From positions 5,590,501-5,654,500 of the forward strand of contig NZ_CP023690.1 of the NCBI RefSeq assembly GCF_008704795.1: a stretch of DNA of 64,000 nucleotides. Reading direction: 5' to 3'. Of this stretch, positions 45,950-55,418 are shown one piece after another. Each line of letters opens with the position of its first letter. The stretch's first letter is position 1. This DNA is from Streptomyces spectabilis (GTDB taxonomy: Bacteria > Actinomycetota > Actinomycetes > Streptomycetales > Streptomycetaceae). The notes beneath the pieces were generated by a model that did no database searches, was not told the origin of the DNA, and saw only the letters and a list, made by a program, of their open reading frames with translations. Position numbers and translations under genes: made by a program.

Positions 45950-47845
45950 GTGGAGAAACTGATTGCGCTGCTCGTCGCGGCGCCTCTGCTCGGAGCGGCC
46001 GTCCTGCTGTGCGGCGGGCGTCTGCTCGACCGCGTCGGCCACTGGCTCGGCACCTTGCTCTCGGCCGTCTCCTTCGTCCTCGCCGCGGTGCTCTTCACCG
46101 ACATGCTCGGCAAGGGCGCCGAGGACCGGGGCCTGCACCAGCACCTGTTCAGCTGGATCCCGGTCGAGGGCTTCAAGGCCGACGTCGCCTTCCAGCTCGA
46201 CCAGCTGTCGATGACGTTCGTCCTGCTGATCACCAGCGTCGGCACGCTGATCCATCTGTACTCGGTCGGGTACATGGAGCACGACGAGCGCCGCCGCCGC
46301 TTCTTCGGCTATCTGAACCTGTTCCTCGCGGCGATGCTCCTGCTCGTCCTGGCCGACAACTACCTGCTCCTGTACGTCGGCTGGGAGGGCGTCGGCCTCG
46401 CCTCGTACCTCCTGATCGGGTTCTGGCAGCACAAGCCGAGCGCGGCCACCGCGGCGAAGAAGGCCTTCTTGGTCAACCGCGTCGGCGACATGGGCCTCTC
46501 GATCGCGATCATGCTGATGTTCACCACCTTCGGGACGTTCGCCTTCGGGCCGGTCCTGGAGGCCACGGGTGAGACGGGCGAGGGCAAGCTCACGGCGATC
46601 GGCCTGATGCTGCTGCTCGCGGCGTGCGGCAAGTCCGCGCAGGTGCCGCTCCAGTCCTGGCTCGGGGACGCGATGGAGGGCCCGACCCCCGTCTCCGCCC
46701 TGATCCACGCGGCGACGATGGTGACCGCGGGCGTGTATCTGATCGTGCGCTCCGGGGAGATCTTCAACGCCGCGCCGGACGCCCAACTGGCGGTCGCGGT
46801 GGTCGGCGCGGTCACGCTGATCTTCGGTGCGATCGTCGGTTGCGCGAAGGACGACATCAAGAAGGCCCTCGCCGGGTCCACGATGTCCCAGATCGGCTAC
46901 ATGATCCTGGCCGCGGGCCTCGGCCCGATCGGCTACGTCTTCGCGATCATGCACCTGGTGACGCACGGCTTCTTCAAGGCCGGGCTCTTCCTCGGCGCCG
47001 GTTCGGTCATGCACGGCATGAACGACGAGGTGGACATGCGGAAGTACGGCGGCCTCAGGAAGTACATGCCGGTGACGTTCGTGACCTTCGGGCTCGGCTA
47101 TCTCGCGATCATCGGCTTCCCCGGGCTCTCCGGCTTCTTCTCCAAGGACAAGATCATCGAGGCGGCCTTCGCCAAGGGCGGCACGGAGGGCTGGATCCTC
47201 GGCTCGGTGGCCCTGCTCGGCGCGGCCATCACGGCGTACTACATGACGCGCGTGATGCTCCTGACCTTCTTCGGAGAGAAGCGCTGGCAGCCGGACGCGG
47301 AAGGCAACGCGCCGCACCCGCACGAGTCCCCGAAGACCATGACGATCCCGATGATCCTGCTGGCCTTCGGGTCGGTGTTCGCCGGTGGCTTCTTCAGCAT
47401 CGGCGACCGCTTCCTGAACTGGCTGGAGCCGGTCACGCACCACGAGCACGGCGACTCCCCGCTGAGCGCCGCCACGGTCACCGGCGCCACCGTCGTCGTC
47501 CTGGTCGTCGGCGTGGCCCTGGCCTGGGCGCAGTACGGGCGCAGGCCGGTCCCGGTCGTCGCCCCGCGCGGCTCGCTGCTCACCCGCGCGGCCCGCCGCG
47601 ACCTGCTCCAGGACGACTTCAACCACGTGGTCCTGGTGCGCGGCGGCGAGCACCTCACGCGCTCCCTGGTGTACGTCGACCACACCCTGGTCGACGGAGT
47701 GGTCAACGGCACGGCGGCCTCGGTCGGCGGGCTCTCCGGACGCCTGCGCAAGCTCCAGAACGGCTACGCCCGTAGTTACGCGGTCTCGATGTTCGGCGGC
47801 GCGGCGATCCTCATCGCCGCGACGCTGCTGATGAGGGCGGTCTGA
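45950..47845 (+). CDS. nuoL: NADH-quinone oxidoreductase subunit L
   Basis: 631 residues, antiporter-like, about 15-16 membrane helices, including the lateral helix at the C-terminus. Conserved blocks are '[16 protein letters not shown]', '[18 protein letters not shown]' and 'STMSQIGYM'. It pumps protons. GTG 45950 follows AAGGGGT. Confidence 0.97.
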   Translation: MEKLIALLVAAPLLGAAVLLCGGRLLDRVGHWLGTLLSAVSFVLAAVLFTDMLGKGAEDRGLHQHLFSWIPVEGFKADVAFQLDQLSMTFVLLITSVGTLIHLYSVGYMEHDERRRRFFGYLNLFLAAMLLLVLADNYLLLYVGWEGVGLASYLLIGFWQHKPSAATAAKKAFLVNRVGDMGLSIAIMLMFTTFGTFAFGPVLEATGETGEGKLTAIGLMLLLAACGKSAQVPLQSWLGDAMEGPTPVSALIHAATMVTAGVYLIVRSGEIFNAAPDAQLAVAVVGAVTLIFGAIVGCAKDDIKKALAGSTMSQIGYMILAAGLGPIGYVFAIMHLVTHGFFKAGLFLGAGSVMHGMNDEVDMRKYGGLRKYMPVTFVTFGLGYLAIIGFPGLSGFFSKDKIIEAAFAKGGTEGWILGSVALLGAAITAYYMTRVMLLTFFGEKRWQPDAEGNAPHPHESPKTMTIPMILLAFGSVFAGGFFSIGDRFLNWLEPVTHHEHGDSPLSAATVTGATVVVLVVGVALAWAQYGRRPVPVVAPRGSLLTRAARRDLLQDDFNHVVLVRGGEHLTRSLVYVDHTLVDGVVNGTAASVGGLSGRLRKLQNGYARSYAVSMFGGAAILIAATLLMRAV

Positions 47846-47850
47846 TACCG

Positions 47851-49422
47851 ATGTCCTTTCCTCTGCTGACAGCGACGGCCGTGGTGCCCGCGGTGGGCGC
47901 GATCGCCACTGCGGCCGTCCCGGCCGCGCGGCGCACCGCCGCCAAGTGGCTCGCACTGCTCTTCTCGCTGGCCACGCTCGCCCTCGCCATCACGGCGGTC
48001 GTCCGGTTCGACCCGGACGGCGACCGGTACCAACTGACCGAGTCGCACTCCTGGATCAAGGACTTCGGGGTGCGGTACGAACTGGGCGTGGACGGCATCG
48101 CGGTCTCCCTGATCGCGCTGACCGCCCTGCTGCTGCCCTTCATCATCCTGGCGGGCTGGCACGACGCCGATCCCCTGGAGACCAAGTCGTCGCGCTGGCG
48201 CCCGACTCAGGGCTTCTTCGCCCTGATCCTCGCGGTCGAGGCGATGGTGATCATCTCCTTCGAGGCCACCGACGTCTTCCTGTTCTACATCTTCTTCGAA
48301 GCCATGCTCATCCCGATGTACTTCCTCATCGGCGGCTTCGGGGACCGCGCCCACGCGGGCAGCGACGAGAACGCCTCGGCGCAGCGCTCGTACGCGGCCG
48401 TGAAGTTCCTGCTCTACAACCTGGTCGGCGGTCTGATCATGCTGGCCGCCGTGATCGGGCTCTATGTGGTCGCGGGGAACTTCTCGGTCCAGGAGATCGC
48501 CGCGGCGCGGGCCGACGGCTCGCTGGACATGGCGACCAACACCGAGCGGCTGCTCTTCCTCGGCTTCTTCTTCGCCTTCGCGGTGAAGGCGCCGCTGTGG
48601 CCGCTGCACACCTGGCTGCCGAACGCGATGGGGGAGGCCACCGCCCCCGTCGCCGTGCTGATCACGGCGGTGGTCGACAAGGTCGGCACGTTCGCCATGC
48701 TGCGCTTCTGCCTCCAGCTGTTCCCGGAGGCCTCGAAGTGGGCGACGCCGGTGATCCTGGTGCTCGCCCTGATCAGCATCATCTACGGCGCGCTGCTCGC
48801 CGTCGGCCAGCGCGACATCAAGCGCCTGGTGGCGTACGCGTCGATCTCGCACTTCGGGTTCATCATCCTCGGCATCTTCGCGATGACGTCCCAGGGGCAG
48901 TCCGGCGCGACGCTCTACATGGTCAACCACGGCCTGTCGACGGCCGCCCTGATGCTGGTCGCGGGCTTCCTGATCTCGCGCCGCGGCTCGCGTCTGATCG
49001 CGGACTACGGAGGGGTGCAGAAGGTCGCCCCGGTGCTCGCGGGCACCTTCCTGGTCGGCGGTCTCGCCACGCTCTCGCTGCCGGGACTCGCGCCGTTCGT
49101 CAGTGAGTTCCTGGTCCTGGTCGGCGCGTTCGCGCGCTATCCGGCGGTCGGGATCATCGCGACGCTCGGCATCGTCCTCGCCGCGCTCTACACCCTCGTC
49201 CTCTATCAGCGGACGATGACGGGCCCGGTGAAGCCGGAGCTGGCGAAGATGCCGGACCTGCGGGTGCGCGAGCTGGTCGTTGTGGCCCCGCTCATCGCGC
49301 TCCTCATCGGCCTCGGCGTCTATCCGAAGCCGGTGGCCGACCTGGTGAACCCGGCGGTGGAGCACACCATGTCCGACGTACAGAAGACAGACCCCGAGCC
49401 CGAGGTGGAGGCCGCCAAGTGA
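47851..49422 (+). CDS. nuoM: NADH-quinone oxidoreductase subunit M
   Basis: 523 residues, about 14 membrane helices, antiporter-like. Conserved blocks are 'FFEAMLIPMYFLIG', 'KAPLWPLHTWLPNA' and 'ASISHFGFIILG'. It starts five bases after the nuoL stop. Confidence 0.97.
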   Translation: MSFPLLTATAVVPAVGAIATAAVPAARRTAAKWLALLFSLATLALAITAVVRFDPDGDRYQLTESHSWIKDFGVRYELGVDGIAVSLIALTALLLPFIILAGWHDADPLETKSSRWRPTQGFFALILAVEAMVIISFEATDVFLFYIFFEAMLIPMYFLIGGFGDRAHAGSDENASAQRSYAAVKFLLYNLVGGLIMLAAVIGLYVVAGNFSVQEIAAARADGSLDMATNTERLLFLGFFFAFAVKAPLWPLHTWLPNAMGEATAPVAVLITAVVDKVGTFAMLRFCLQLFPEASKWATPVILVLALISIIYGALLAVGQRDIKRLVAYASISHFGFIILGIFAMTSQGQSGATLYMVNHGLSTAALMLVAGFLISRRGSRLIADYGGVQKVAPVLAGTFLVGGLATLSLPGLAPFVSEFLVLVGAFARYPAVGIIATLGIVLAALYTLVLYQRTMTGPVKPELAKMPDLRVRELVVVAPLIALLIGLGVYPKPVADLVNPAVEHTMSDVQKTDPEPEVEAAK

Positions 49423-51068
49423 GTGCGACAGCCGTCCACAGCCTGTGGACAGTGGCGGCCGATCCGATGGACAAGATCGACGCGCCGAAGATCGAGTACG
49501 GCCAGCTCGCGCCGACTCTCATCATCATCGGTGCCGCCGTCATCGGAGTGCTCATCGAAGCCTTCGTGCCGCGCAAGTCCCGTTACTACGCCCAGCTGTT
49601 CGTGTCGGTCGTGGCGCTCGCCGCCGCCTTCGCCGCGGTCGTCGCGCTCGCCGCCGGCGGATACGGCACCACGAAGGCACGCATCGCCGCGATGGGCGCC
49701 ATCGCCGTCGACGGGCCCGCGCTGTTCCTGCAGGGCACCATTCTGCTCGCGGGCCTGGTCGCGATCTTCACCTTCGCGGAGCGGCGCCTCGACCCGGAGG
49801 CGCACGGCAACCGCGTCGACTCCTTCGTGGCCCAGGCCGGTGCCGTGCCCGGCGGCGCGGGCGAACAGGCCGCGGTGAAGGCCGGTTTCACCACCACCGA
49901 GGTGTTCCCGCTCGCCCTCTTCGCGATCGGCGGCATGCTCGTCTTCCCCGCGGCCAACGACCTCCTGACGCTGTTCATCGCCCTGGAGGTCTTCTCGCTC
50001 CCGCTCTACCTGCTGTGCGCGCTCGCCCGCCGCAAGCGGCTCATGTCGCAGGAAGCGGCCGTGAAGTACTTCCTGCTCGGCGCCTTCGCGTCCGCGTTCA
50101 CACTCTTCGGCATCGCGCTGATCTACGGCTACGCGGGCTCGGTGTCGTACGGCACCATCGCCGACGTCGTCGACGGCACGGTCCAGACGGTCGACCCGGC
50201 GCTCGCGAACACCATGGGCAACGACGCGCTGCTCCTGATCGGCGCCGCGATGATCCTGATGGGTCTGCTGTTCAAGGTGGGCGCGGTGCCGTTCCACATG
50301 TGGACGCCGGACGTCTACCAGGGCGCGCCGACGCCGGTCACCGGCTTCATGGCGGCGGCGACCAAGGTGGCCGCGTTCGGCGCGCTCCTGCGCCTGCTCT
50401 ACGTGGTCCTGCCGGGCCTGCGCTGGGACTGGCGGCCGGTGATGTGGGGCGTCGCGATCATCACGATGCTGGGCGGCGCGATCGTCGCGATCACGCAGAC
50501 CGACATCAAGCGGCTCCTCGCGTACTCGTCGATCGCCCACGCGGGCTTCATCCTCGCGGGTGTCATCGCCACCACGGAGGAGGGCGTCTCGTCGGTGCTC
50601 TTCTACCTGGGCGCGTACTCGTTCGTGACCATCGGCGCGTTCGCCGTCGTGACGCTCGTGCGCGACGCGGGCGGCGAGGCGACGCACCTGTCGAAGTGGG
50701 CGGGGCTCGGGCGCCGCTCGCCGCTGGTCGCCGCGGTCTTCGCGGTGTTCCTGCTCGCCTTCGCGGGCATCCCGCTGACCTCCGGGTTCTCCGGGAAGTT
50801 CGCCGTGTTCAAGGCGGCGGCCGAGGGCGGCGCGGGCGCGCTCGTGGTGGTCGGTGTGATCTCGTCGGCGATCGCGGCGTTCTTCTACATCCGGGTGATC
50901 GTGCTGATGTTCTTCAGCGAGCCCAAGGCGGACGGCCCGTCGGTGGCCGTGCCGTCACCGCTGACGACGGCGGCGATCGGGGTCGGCGTCGCCGTGACGC
51001 TGGTCCTCGGTGTGGCGCCGCAGTACTTCCTGGACCTGGCGAACCAGGCCGGCGTGTTCGTGCGCTGA
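49419..51068 (+). CDS. nuoN: NADH-quinone oxidoreductase subunit N
   Basis: 549 residues, about 14 membrane helices, antiporter-like. Conserved blocks are 'LFKVGAVPFHMWTPDVYQGAPTPVTGFMA' and 'LLAYSSIAHAGFIL'. GTG overlaps the nuoM stop. Its N-terminal coding DNA holds a GTCCACAG-CC-TGTGGAC-type palindrome (49434-49450). It is the last gene of the operon and is followed by a strong terminator. Confidence 0.97.
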   Translation: MSATAVHSLWTVAADPMDKIDAPKIEYGQLAPTLIIIGAAVIGVLIEAFVPRKSRYYAQLFVSVVALAAAFAAVVALAAGGYGTTKARIAAMGAIAVDGPALFLQGTILLAGLVAIFTFAERRLDPEAHGNRVDSFVAQAGAVPGGAGEQAAVKAGFTTTEVFPLALFAIGGMLVFPAANDLLTLFIALEVFSLPLYLLCALARRKRLMSQEAAVKYFLLGAFASAFTLFGIALIYGYAGSVSYGTIADVVDGTVQTVDPALANTMGNDALLLIGAAMILMGLLFKVGAVPFHMWTPDVYQGAPTPVTGFMAAATKVAAFGALLRLLYVVLPGLRWDWRPVMWGVAIITMLGGAIVAITQTDIKRLLAYSSIAHAGFILAGVIATTEEGVSSVLFYLGAYSFVTIGAFAVVTLVRDAGGEATHLSKWAGLGRRSPLVAAVFAVFLLAFAGIPLTSGFSGKFAVFKAAAEGGAGALVVVGVISSAIAAFFYIRVIVLMFFSEPKADGPSVAVPSPLTTAAIGVGVAVTLVLGVAPQYFLDLANQAGVFVR

Positions 51069-51086
51069 GCGGGTCGTCCGGGCTTG

Positions 51087-51120
51087 GGGCCCCGGCTCTC
51101 CTTCGGGAGGGCCGGGGCCC
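51087..51120 (+). terminator. nuo operon terminator
   Basis: A 15-bp stem with one T-G wobble, arms 51087-51101 and 51106-51120, and a stable TTCG loop. It lies 18 bases after the nuoN stop and just before a convergent gene, so it may serve both. Confidence 0.9.
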
Positions 51121-51133
51121 TTCGCGTGCGCCG

Positions 51134-51682
51134 TCAGGGGTGCGCGGGGCAGTGGACGGTCGGGTTCCAGGGGGAGAGCCTGCCGCTGGGGTTGTCCTTG
51201 TAGAGCCAAGCGTGCAGGTCGTAGTGGATCGGCATGCCCGGGTAGTGCCCGTCCATCGGCCCGTCGAAGGGCTGCCCGAACAGGGACGGGCGGTCGTCGG
51301 CGGTGCTCTTGTCCTGGTCGGCGTCGACGACGATCCACTCGACGGCTATGAGCTCGCGCTTGCCGTCGGGCGTGGCCTCGTAGAGCAGCGCGGCGGGTTT
51401 CGCCGGATCGACGGAGCCCATGTTCGCGGGGTTGATGTAGTGGTAGCCCATGCCGCCGAGGTCCGGGTCGGCGGCGCACTCGTCCGTGCGGGCGAAGCCG
51501 TCCTTGATCGCCAGCGGCTCGTACGCGTACTTGGCGGTCGCGGCGTAGACCTTGGCGAAGGCCGCCTGCCGCGGAGGCGGCGGGGGCGACGGGGCGGCCG
51601 CTCCCGCGGGCGCGGTGGACAGGGCGAGACCGGAGGCCGCCGCCAGCGTGAGGGCGGCCCGGACGGTACGGGGCAGGGACAT
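51134..51682 (-). CDS. Secreted protein of unknown function
   Basis: 182 residues with a Sec signal peptide (cleavage near AGA-AAP, about residue 29), a Pro-rich spacer, and a conserved-looking domain with MGYHYINPANMGSVDPAKPAALLY and HYDLHAWLYKDNPSGRLSPWNP. His and Tyr residues are frequent and two Cys are present (DECAADP, VHCPAHP). ATG 51682 follows GGAG. Similar secreted proteins exist in actinobacteria and other bacteria without known function. Confidence 0.8.
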   Translation of the reverse strand: MSLPRTVRAALTLAAASGLALSTAPAGAAAPSPPPPPRQAAFAKVYAATAKYAYEPLAIKDGFARTDECAADPDLGGMGYHYINPANMGSVDPAKPAALLYEATPDGKRELIAVEWIVVDADQDKSTADDRPSLFGQPFDGPMDGHYPGMPIHYDLHAWLYKDNPSGRLSPWNPTVHCPAHP

Positions 51683-51836
51683 GGAGGGGCTCCTCGCGAG
51701 GGTGTGGCGCGCTCGGGCGCCATGACCTGGGGCGGGCTGAGCCCCCGGGCCGCCGCCAGGAGCAGGATCACCCGGCGCGGGCCGCGCGGCCAGGACGCCT
51801 CGGCCATTGGACTGACCGAGAAGCGCCCGACGGGCC

Positions 51837-51845
51837 TGTGGATAA
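51837..51845 (-). promoter_or_regulatory. DnaA box upstream of recQ
   Basis: TGTGGATAA is the complement of TTATCCACA, the classical DnaA box. It lies 72 bases before the helicase start in the divergent gap. Confidence 0.5.
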
Positions 51846-51916
51846 CTTCCCGGGGTGTCGGCGCGGGCGCCTATCGTGGAGGCAGTGGTCGAGGTGCGAC
51901 AGGCGGGGGCACGGCG

Positions 51917-53797
51917 ATGAGCGGGAGCAGTGGGGTCGGTATGGCAGAGGTGGTGGAGAGCGACGCGCTGCGGACGCTCCACCGGGTGTTCGGGTACGAC
52001 GCGTTCCGGGGCGAGCAAGAGTCGATCATCGAGCACGTGGTGGCGGGCGGGGACGCGGTCGTCCTCATGCCGACCGGCGGCGGGAAGTCGCTCTGCTATC
52101 AGATCCCGGCCCTGGTCAGACCCGGCACCGGTGTGGTGGTCTCACCGCTGATCGCGCTCATGCAGGACCAGGTCGACGCGCTGCGGGCTCTCGGCGTGCG
52201 CGCCGGGTTCATGAATTCGACGCAGGACTTCGACGAGCGCCGCGTCGTCGAGGCCGAGCTGCTCGCGGGCGAGCTGGACGTGCTGTATCTGGCACCGGAG
52301 CGGCTGCGCCTCGACACCACGCTCAATCTGCTCTCCCGCGCGAAGATCTCCGTCTTCGCGATCGACGAGGCGCACTGCGTGGCCCAGTGGGGCCACGACT
52401 TCCGGCCCGACTATCTGGCCCTCTCCGTCCTCGGCGAGCGCTGGCCCGACGTCCCCCGGATCGCCCTGACGGCCACGGCCACGGACGCCACGCACCGCGA
52501 GATCACCCAGCGCCTGGCCATGCCGGACGCCAAGCACTTCGTCGCCAGCTTCGACCGGCCGAACATCCAGTACCGGATCGTGCCGAAGTCCGACCCGAAG
52601 AAGCAGCTCCTCACCTTCCTGAAGGAGGAGCACGACGGCGACGCGGGCATCGTCTACTGCCTCTCGCGCAAGTCGGTGGAGCAGGTCGCCGACTTCCTCA
52701 GCGCCCACGGCGTCGAGGCCGTGCCGTACCACGCGGGCCTGGACGGCGGCACCCGCGCCCGGCACCAGTCGCGCTTCCTGCGCGAGGACGGCCTGGTCGT
52801 GGTCGCCACGATCGCCTTCGGCATGGGCATCGACAAGCCGGACGTCCGCTTCGTGGCCCACCTCGACCTGCCCAAGTCGGTGGAGGGGTACTACCAGGAA
52901 ACGGGCCGGGCGGGCCGCGACGGCCTCCCCTCCACGGCCTGGATGGCCTATGGCCTCCAGGACGTCGTGCAGCAGCGCAAGCTCATCCAGTCCGGCGAGG
53001 GCGACGAGGCGTTCCGGCGTCGCTCGGCGGCCCATCTGGACGCGATGCTGGCGCTGTGCGAGACGGCCGCCTGCCGCCGCGCCCAGCTCCTGAAGTACTT
53101 CGGCCAGGACCCGGCGGCCGCCGGCTGCGGGAACTGCGACACGTGTCTGACGCCCCCGGAGACCTGGGACGGCACGGTCGCCGCGCAGAAGGTGCTCTCC
53201 ACGGTGGTCCGCCTGAAGAGGGAGCGCGGCCAGAAGTTCGGCACGGGCCAGATCGTCGACATCCTGCTCGGCCGCAAGACCGCCAAGGTCATCCAGTTCG
53301 ACCACGACCAGCTGTCCGTCTTCGGCATCGGCGAGGAGCTGAGCGAGGCCGAATGGCGGGGCGTGGTGCGGCAGTTGCTGGCCCAGAGCCTGATCGCCGT
53401 CGAGGGTGAGTACGGCACGCTGGTGCTGACCGAGGACAGCGCCTCGGTCCTCGGCAGACAGCGGGAGGTGCCGCTGCGCAAGGAGCCGAAGAAGCCCGCG
53501 GGCTCGGCGAGGTCCGCGCCGCGGGGCGAGCGCAAGGCCAAGGCCGCGGCGGCCGTGGCCGAGCTGCCGGAGGAGGCGGTGCCGCTCTTCGAGGCGCTGC
53601 GGGCGTGGCGGGCGGCGCAGGCGCGGGAGCAGGGCGTGCCCGCGTATGTGATCTTCCACGACGCGACGCTGCGGGAGATCGCGGTGGCCCGGCCCGGGTC
53701 CGTCGCGGAGCTCGGCGGGATCGGCGGGGTCGGCGAGAAGAAGCTGGCGACCTATGGGGAAGGGGTGCTTGAGGTGCTGGCGCAGGAGGGGGAGTAG
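51917..53797 (+). CDS. recQ: RecQ-family ATP-dependent DNA helicase
   Basis: 626 residues. It has helicase motif I MPTGGGKSLCYQ (about 51-62), motif II DEAH with following CVAQWGHDFR (about 149-162), motif III TATAT, and motif VI QETGRAGRDG. RQC zinc Cys lie in CETAACRRAQLLKYFG...CGNCDTC, then a winged helix. An HRDC-like domain is at about 545-625 ('VPLFEALRAWRAAQAREQGVPAYVIFHDATLREIA'). It unwinds DNA in repair. ATG 51917 (GGGGGC upstream) is chosen; ATG 51941 is a possible shorter start. Confidence 0.94.
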   Translation: MSGSSGVGMAEVVESDALRTLHRVFGYDAFRGEQESIIEHVVAGGDAVVLMPTGGGKSLCYQIPALVRPGTGVVVSPLIALMQDQVDALRALGVRAGFMNSTQDFDERRVVEAELLAGELDVLYLAPERLRLDTTLNLLSRAKISVFAIDEAHCVAQWGHDFRPDYLALSVLGERWPDVPRIALTATATDATHREITQRLAMPDAKHFVASFDRPNIQYRIVPKSDPKKQLLTFLKEEHDGDAGIVYCLSRKSVEQVADFLSAHGVEAVPYHAGLDGGTRARHQSRFLREDGLVVVATIAFGMGIDKPDVRFVAHLDLPKSVEGYYQETGRAGRDGLPSTAWMAYGLQDVVQQRKLIQSGEGDEAFRRRSAAHLDAMLALCETAACRRAQLLKYFGQDPAAAGCGNCDTCLTPPETWDGTVAAQKVLSTVVRLKRERGQKFGTGQIVDILLGRKTAKVIQFDHDQLSVFGIGEELSEAEWRGVVRQLLAQSLIAVEGEYGTLVLTEDSASVLGRQREVPLRKEPKKPAGSARSAPRGERKAKAAAAVAELPEEAVPLFEALRAWRAAQAREQGVPAYVIFHDATLREIAVARPGSVAELGGIGGVGEKKLATYGEGVLEVLAQEGE

Positions 53798-53812
53798 GCC
53801 CTCGGCCCACCG

Positions 53813-53875
53813 GCCCCCGGTGAGTTACCCGCCCCCGGTGAGCCCACCCGCCCCTGACAATCCCACCCGCCCCCG
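53813..53875. repeat. Tandem repeat downstream of recQ
   Basis: Units of the form GCCCCCGGTGAGCCCACCC begin at 53813, 53831, 53850 and 53869 (18-19 base period). The last unit runs into the terminator hairpin. Confidence 0.8.
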
Positions 53876-53891
53876 TGCGGAGGCGGGTGGG
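53862..53891. terminator. Bidirectional stem-loop between recQ and the hydrolase gene
   Basis: A perfect 10-bp stem, CCCACCCGCC/GGCGGGTGGG, with a 10-base loop lies between convergent genes. Confidence 0.8.
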
Positions 53892-53900
53892 GAAGCGGCC

Positions 53901-55229
53901 TCAGCGCGATGCGGCCACGCGGCCCGTCACCTCGCCCAGGCCCACCCGGGTGCCGCCCGGGCCCGGGGCCCAGGCCGAGAGGGTCACCACGTCGCCGTCC
54001 TCCAGGAACGTCCGCTTGCCGGAGGGGAGTTCAAGGGGGTCGCGACCGTTCCAGGTGAGCTCGATGAGGGAGCCGAACTGGTCGGGCGAGGGCCCGCTGA
54101 CGGTGCCGGAGCCGTAGAAGTCACCGGTGCGCAGGGAGGCGCCGTTGACCGTCATGTGGGCGAGCTGCTGGGCGGCGGTCCAGTAGACGGTGGAGAAGGG
54201 CGGGTTGGAGACGACCTCGCCGTTCAGGGTGACGGTGATGCGGAGGTCGTAGCCGCCGGGCCCGTCGGACGCGGACTCGGCGGAGTCGTCCAGATAGGGC
54301 AGGAGCGGCTCGGTGCGCTCCGGCGGTGCGACCCGGGCCGCGTCCAGGGCTTCCAGGGGTGTGACCCAGGCCGAGACGGAGGTGGCGAAGGACTTGCCGA
54401 GGAACGGCCCGAGCGGCACGTACTCCCAGGCCTGGATGTCACGGGCGGACCAGTCGTTGAGGAGGCACAGGCCGAAGACGTGCTCGCGGAAGTCGGCGAG
54501 CGGTACCGGCGTGCCGAGGGTGGAGGGCGCGCCGACGACGAAGCCGACCTCCGCCTCGATGTCGAGCTTGGCGGACGGGCCGAAGACCGGGGTGGCGTCG
54601 GCGGGCGTCTTGCGCTGCCCGGTGGGGCGGACCACGTCCGTCCCGGAGACCACGACGGTGCCCGACCGGCCGTGGTAACCGATGGGCAGGTGCTTCCAGT
54701 TGGGGGTGAGCGGGGCCGGCGCGTCGGGGCGGAACATGCGGCCCAGGTTCGACGCGTGGTGCTCGGAGGCGTAGAAGTCCACGTAGTCGGCGACGTCGAA
54801 GGGCAGGTGCAGGGTGACGTCGGAGAGGGGGTGGAGCAGCGGGCGGATGGCGTCGCGGTGGGCGGGCACCGTCACCCAGGTGGTCAGGGCGCGGCGGACG
54901 TCGCTCCACGTGCGGCGGCCCGCGGCGAGCAGCGGGTTCAGGGTGGGCTGGGCGAGCAGGGACACGTAGGGCGAGCCGAGCGCGGCCGCGGCGGCCCCCG
55001 CGTCGAGGACGTACGAGCCGAGCCGGACACCGACGCGACGGCCCTCGGCGACGGGCGCGGAGCCCCCCGCCGCCCCGGCTGCGGAGCCCGCAGCGGAACC
55101 GGCCGCGGAGCCCGAAGCGGAACCGGCCGCGGGGTCGGCGGATCCGGCCGGGGAGAAGACTCCGTACGGAAGATTGTGCGGGCCGAAGGGGTCGCCCTCG
55201 GGAAGGTCGAGCGGATTCTGCTCGGACAT
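53901..55229 (-). CDS. Fumarylacetoacetase
   Basis: 442 residues. It cleaves fumarylacetoacetate to fumarate and acetoacetate at the end of tyrosine breakdown. Family blocks are 'DFYASEHHASNLGRMFRP', 'WKHLPIGYHGRSGTVVVSGTDVVRPTGQ', 'EAEVGFVVG' and 'LLNDWSARDIQAWEYVPLGPFLGKSFATS', containing the acidic metal ligands and catalytic His. An N-terminal low-complexity insertion (Gly-Ser-Ala-Ala repeats, about 43-70) is not part of the usual fold and makes it longer than typical. ATG 55229 has AGGAAC upstream. Confidence 0.93.
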   Translation of the reverse strand: MSEQNPLDLPEGDPFGPHNLPYGVFSPAGSADPAAGSASGSAAGSAAGSAAGAAGGSAPVAEGRRVGVRLGSYVLDAGAAAAALGSPYVSLLAQPTLNPLLAAGRRTWSDVRRALTTWVTVPAHRDAIRPLLHPLSDVTLHLPFDVADYVDFYASEHHASNLGRMFRPDAPAPLTPNWKHLPIGYHGRSGTVVVSGTDVVRPTGQRKTPADATPVFGPSAKLDIEAEVGFVVGAPSTLGTPVPLADFREHVFGLCLLNDWSARDIQAWEYVPLGPFLGKSFATSVSAWVTPLEALDAARVAPPERTEPLLPYLDDSAESASDGPGGYDLRITVTLNGEVVSNPPFSTVYWTAAQQLAHMTVNGASLRTGDFYGSGTVSGPSPDQFGSLIELTWNGRDPLELPSGKRTFLEDGDVVTLSAWAPGPGGTRVGLGEVTGRVAASR

Positions 55230-55418
55230 GCGTTCCTGCCTCGCTTTCCAATCTGAGTGCCCCACACGTTACGTGGAAGCCCTGTATTCGGGCAGTGCCT
55301 AAAGAGTTAGCAATGTCCCGATAAACCACGCATGGAGTGTTCAGTTCCGGCTTAGGTTCCTCGGGGGGACGCGGACGGGGTGGGTCCGGGTCAGTGCGAT
55401 GCGGACGCGTGGGGGCCC

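Noticed and set aside
49434..49450. DnaA-box pair in the nuoN start region
   Set aside because: The palindrome GTCCACAG-C-CTGTGGAC lacks the two leading T bases of a DnaA box and is inside coding sequence.
49445..51916. A very long plus-strand frame continuous with recQ upstream
   Set aside because: It overlaps nuoN out of frame and crosses the nuo terminator. Only the part from 51917 shows helicase homology.
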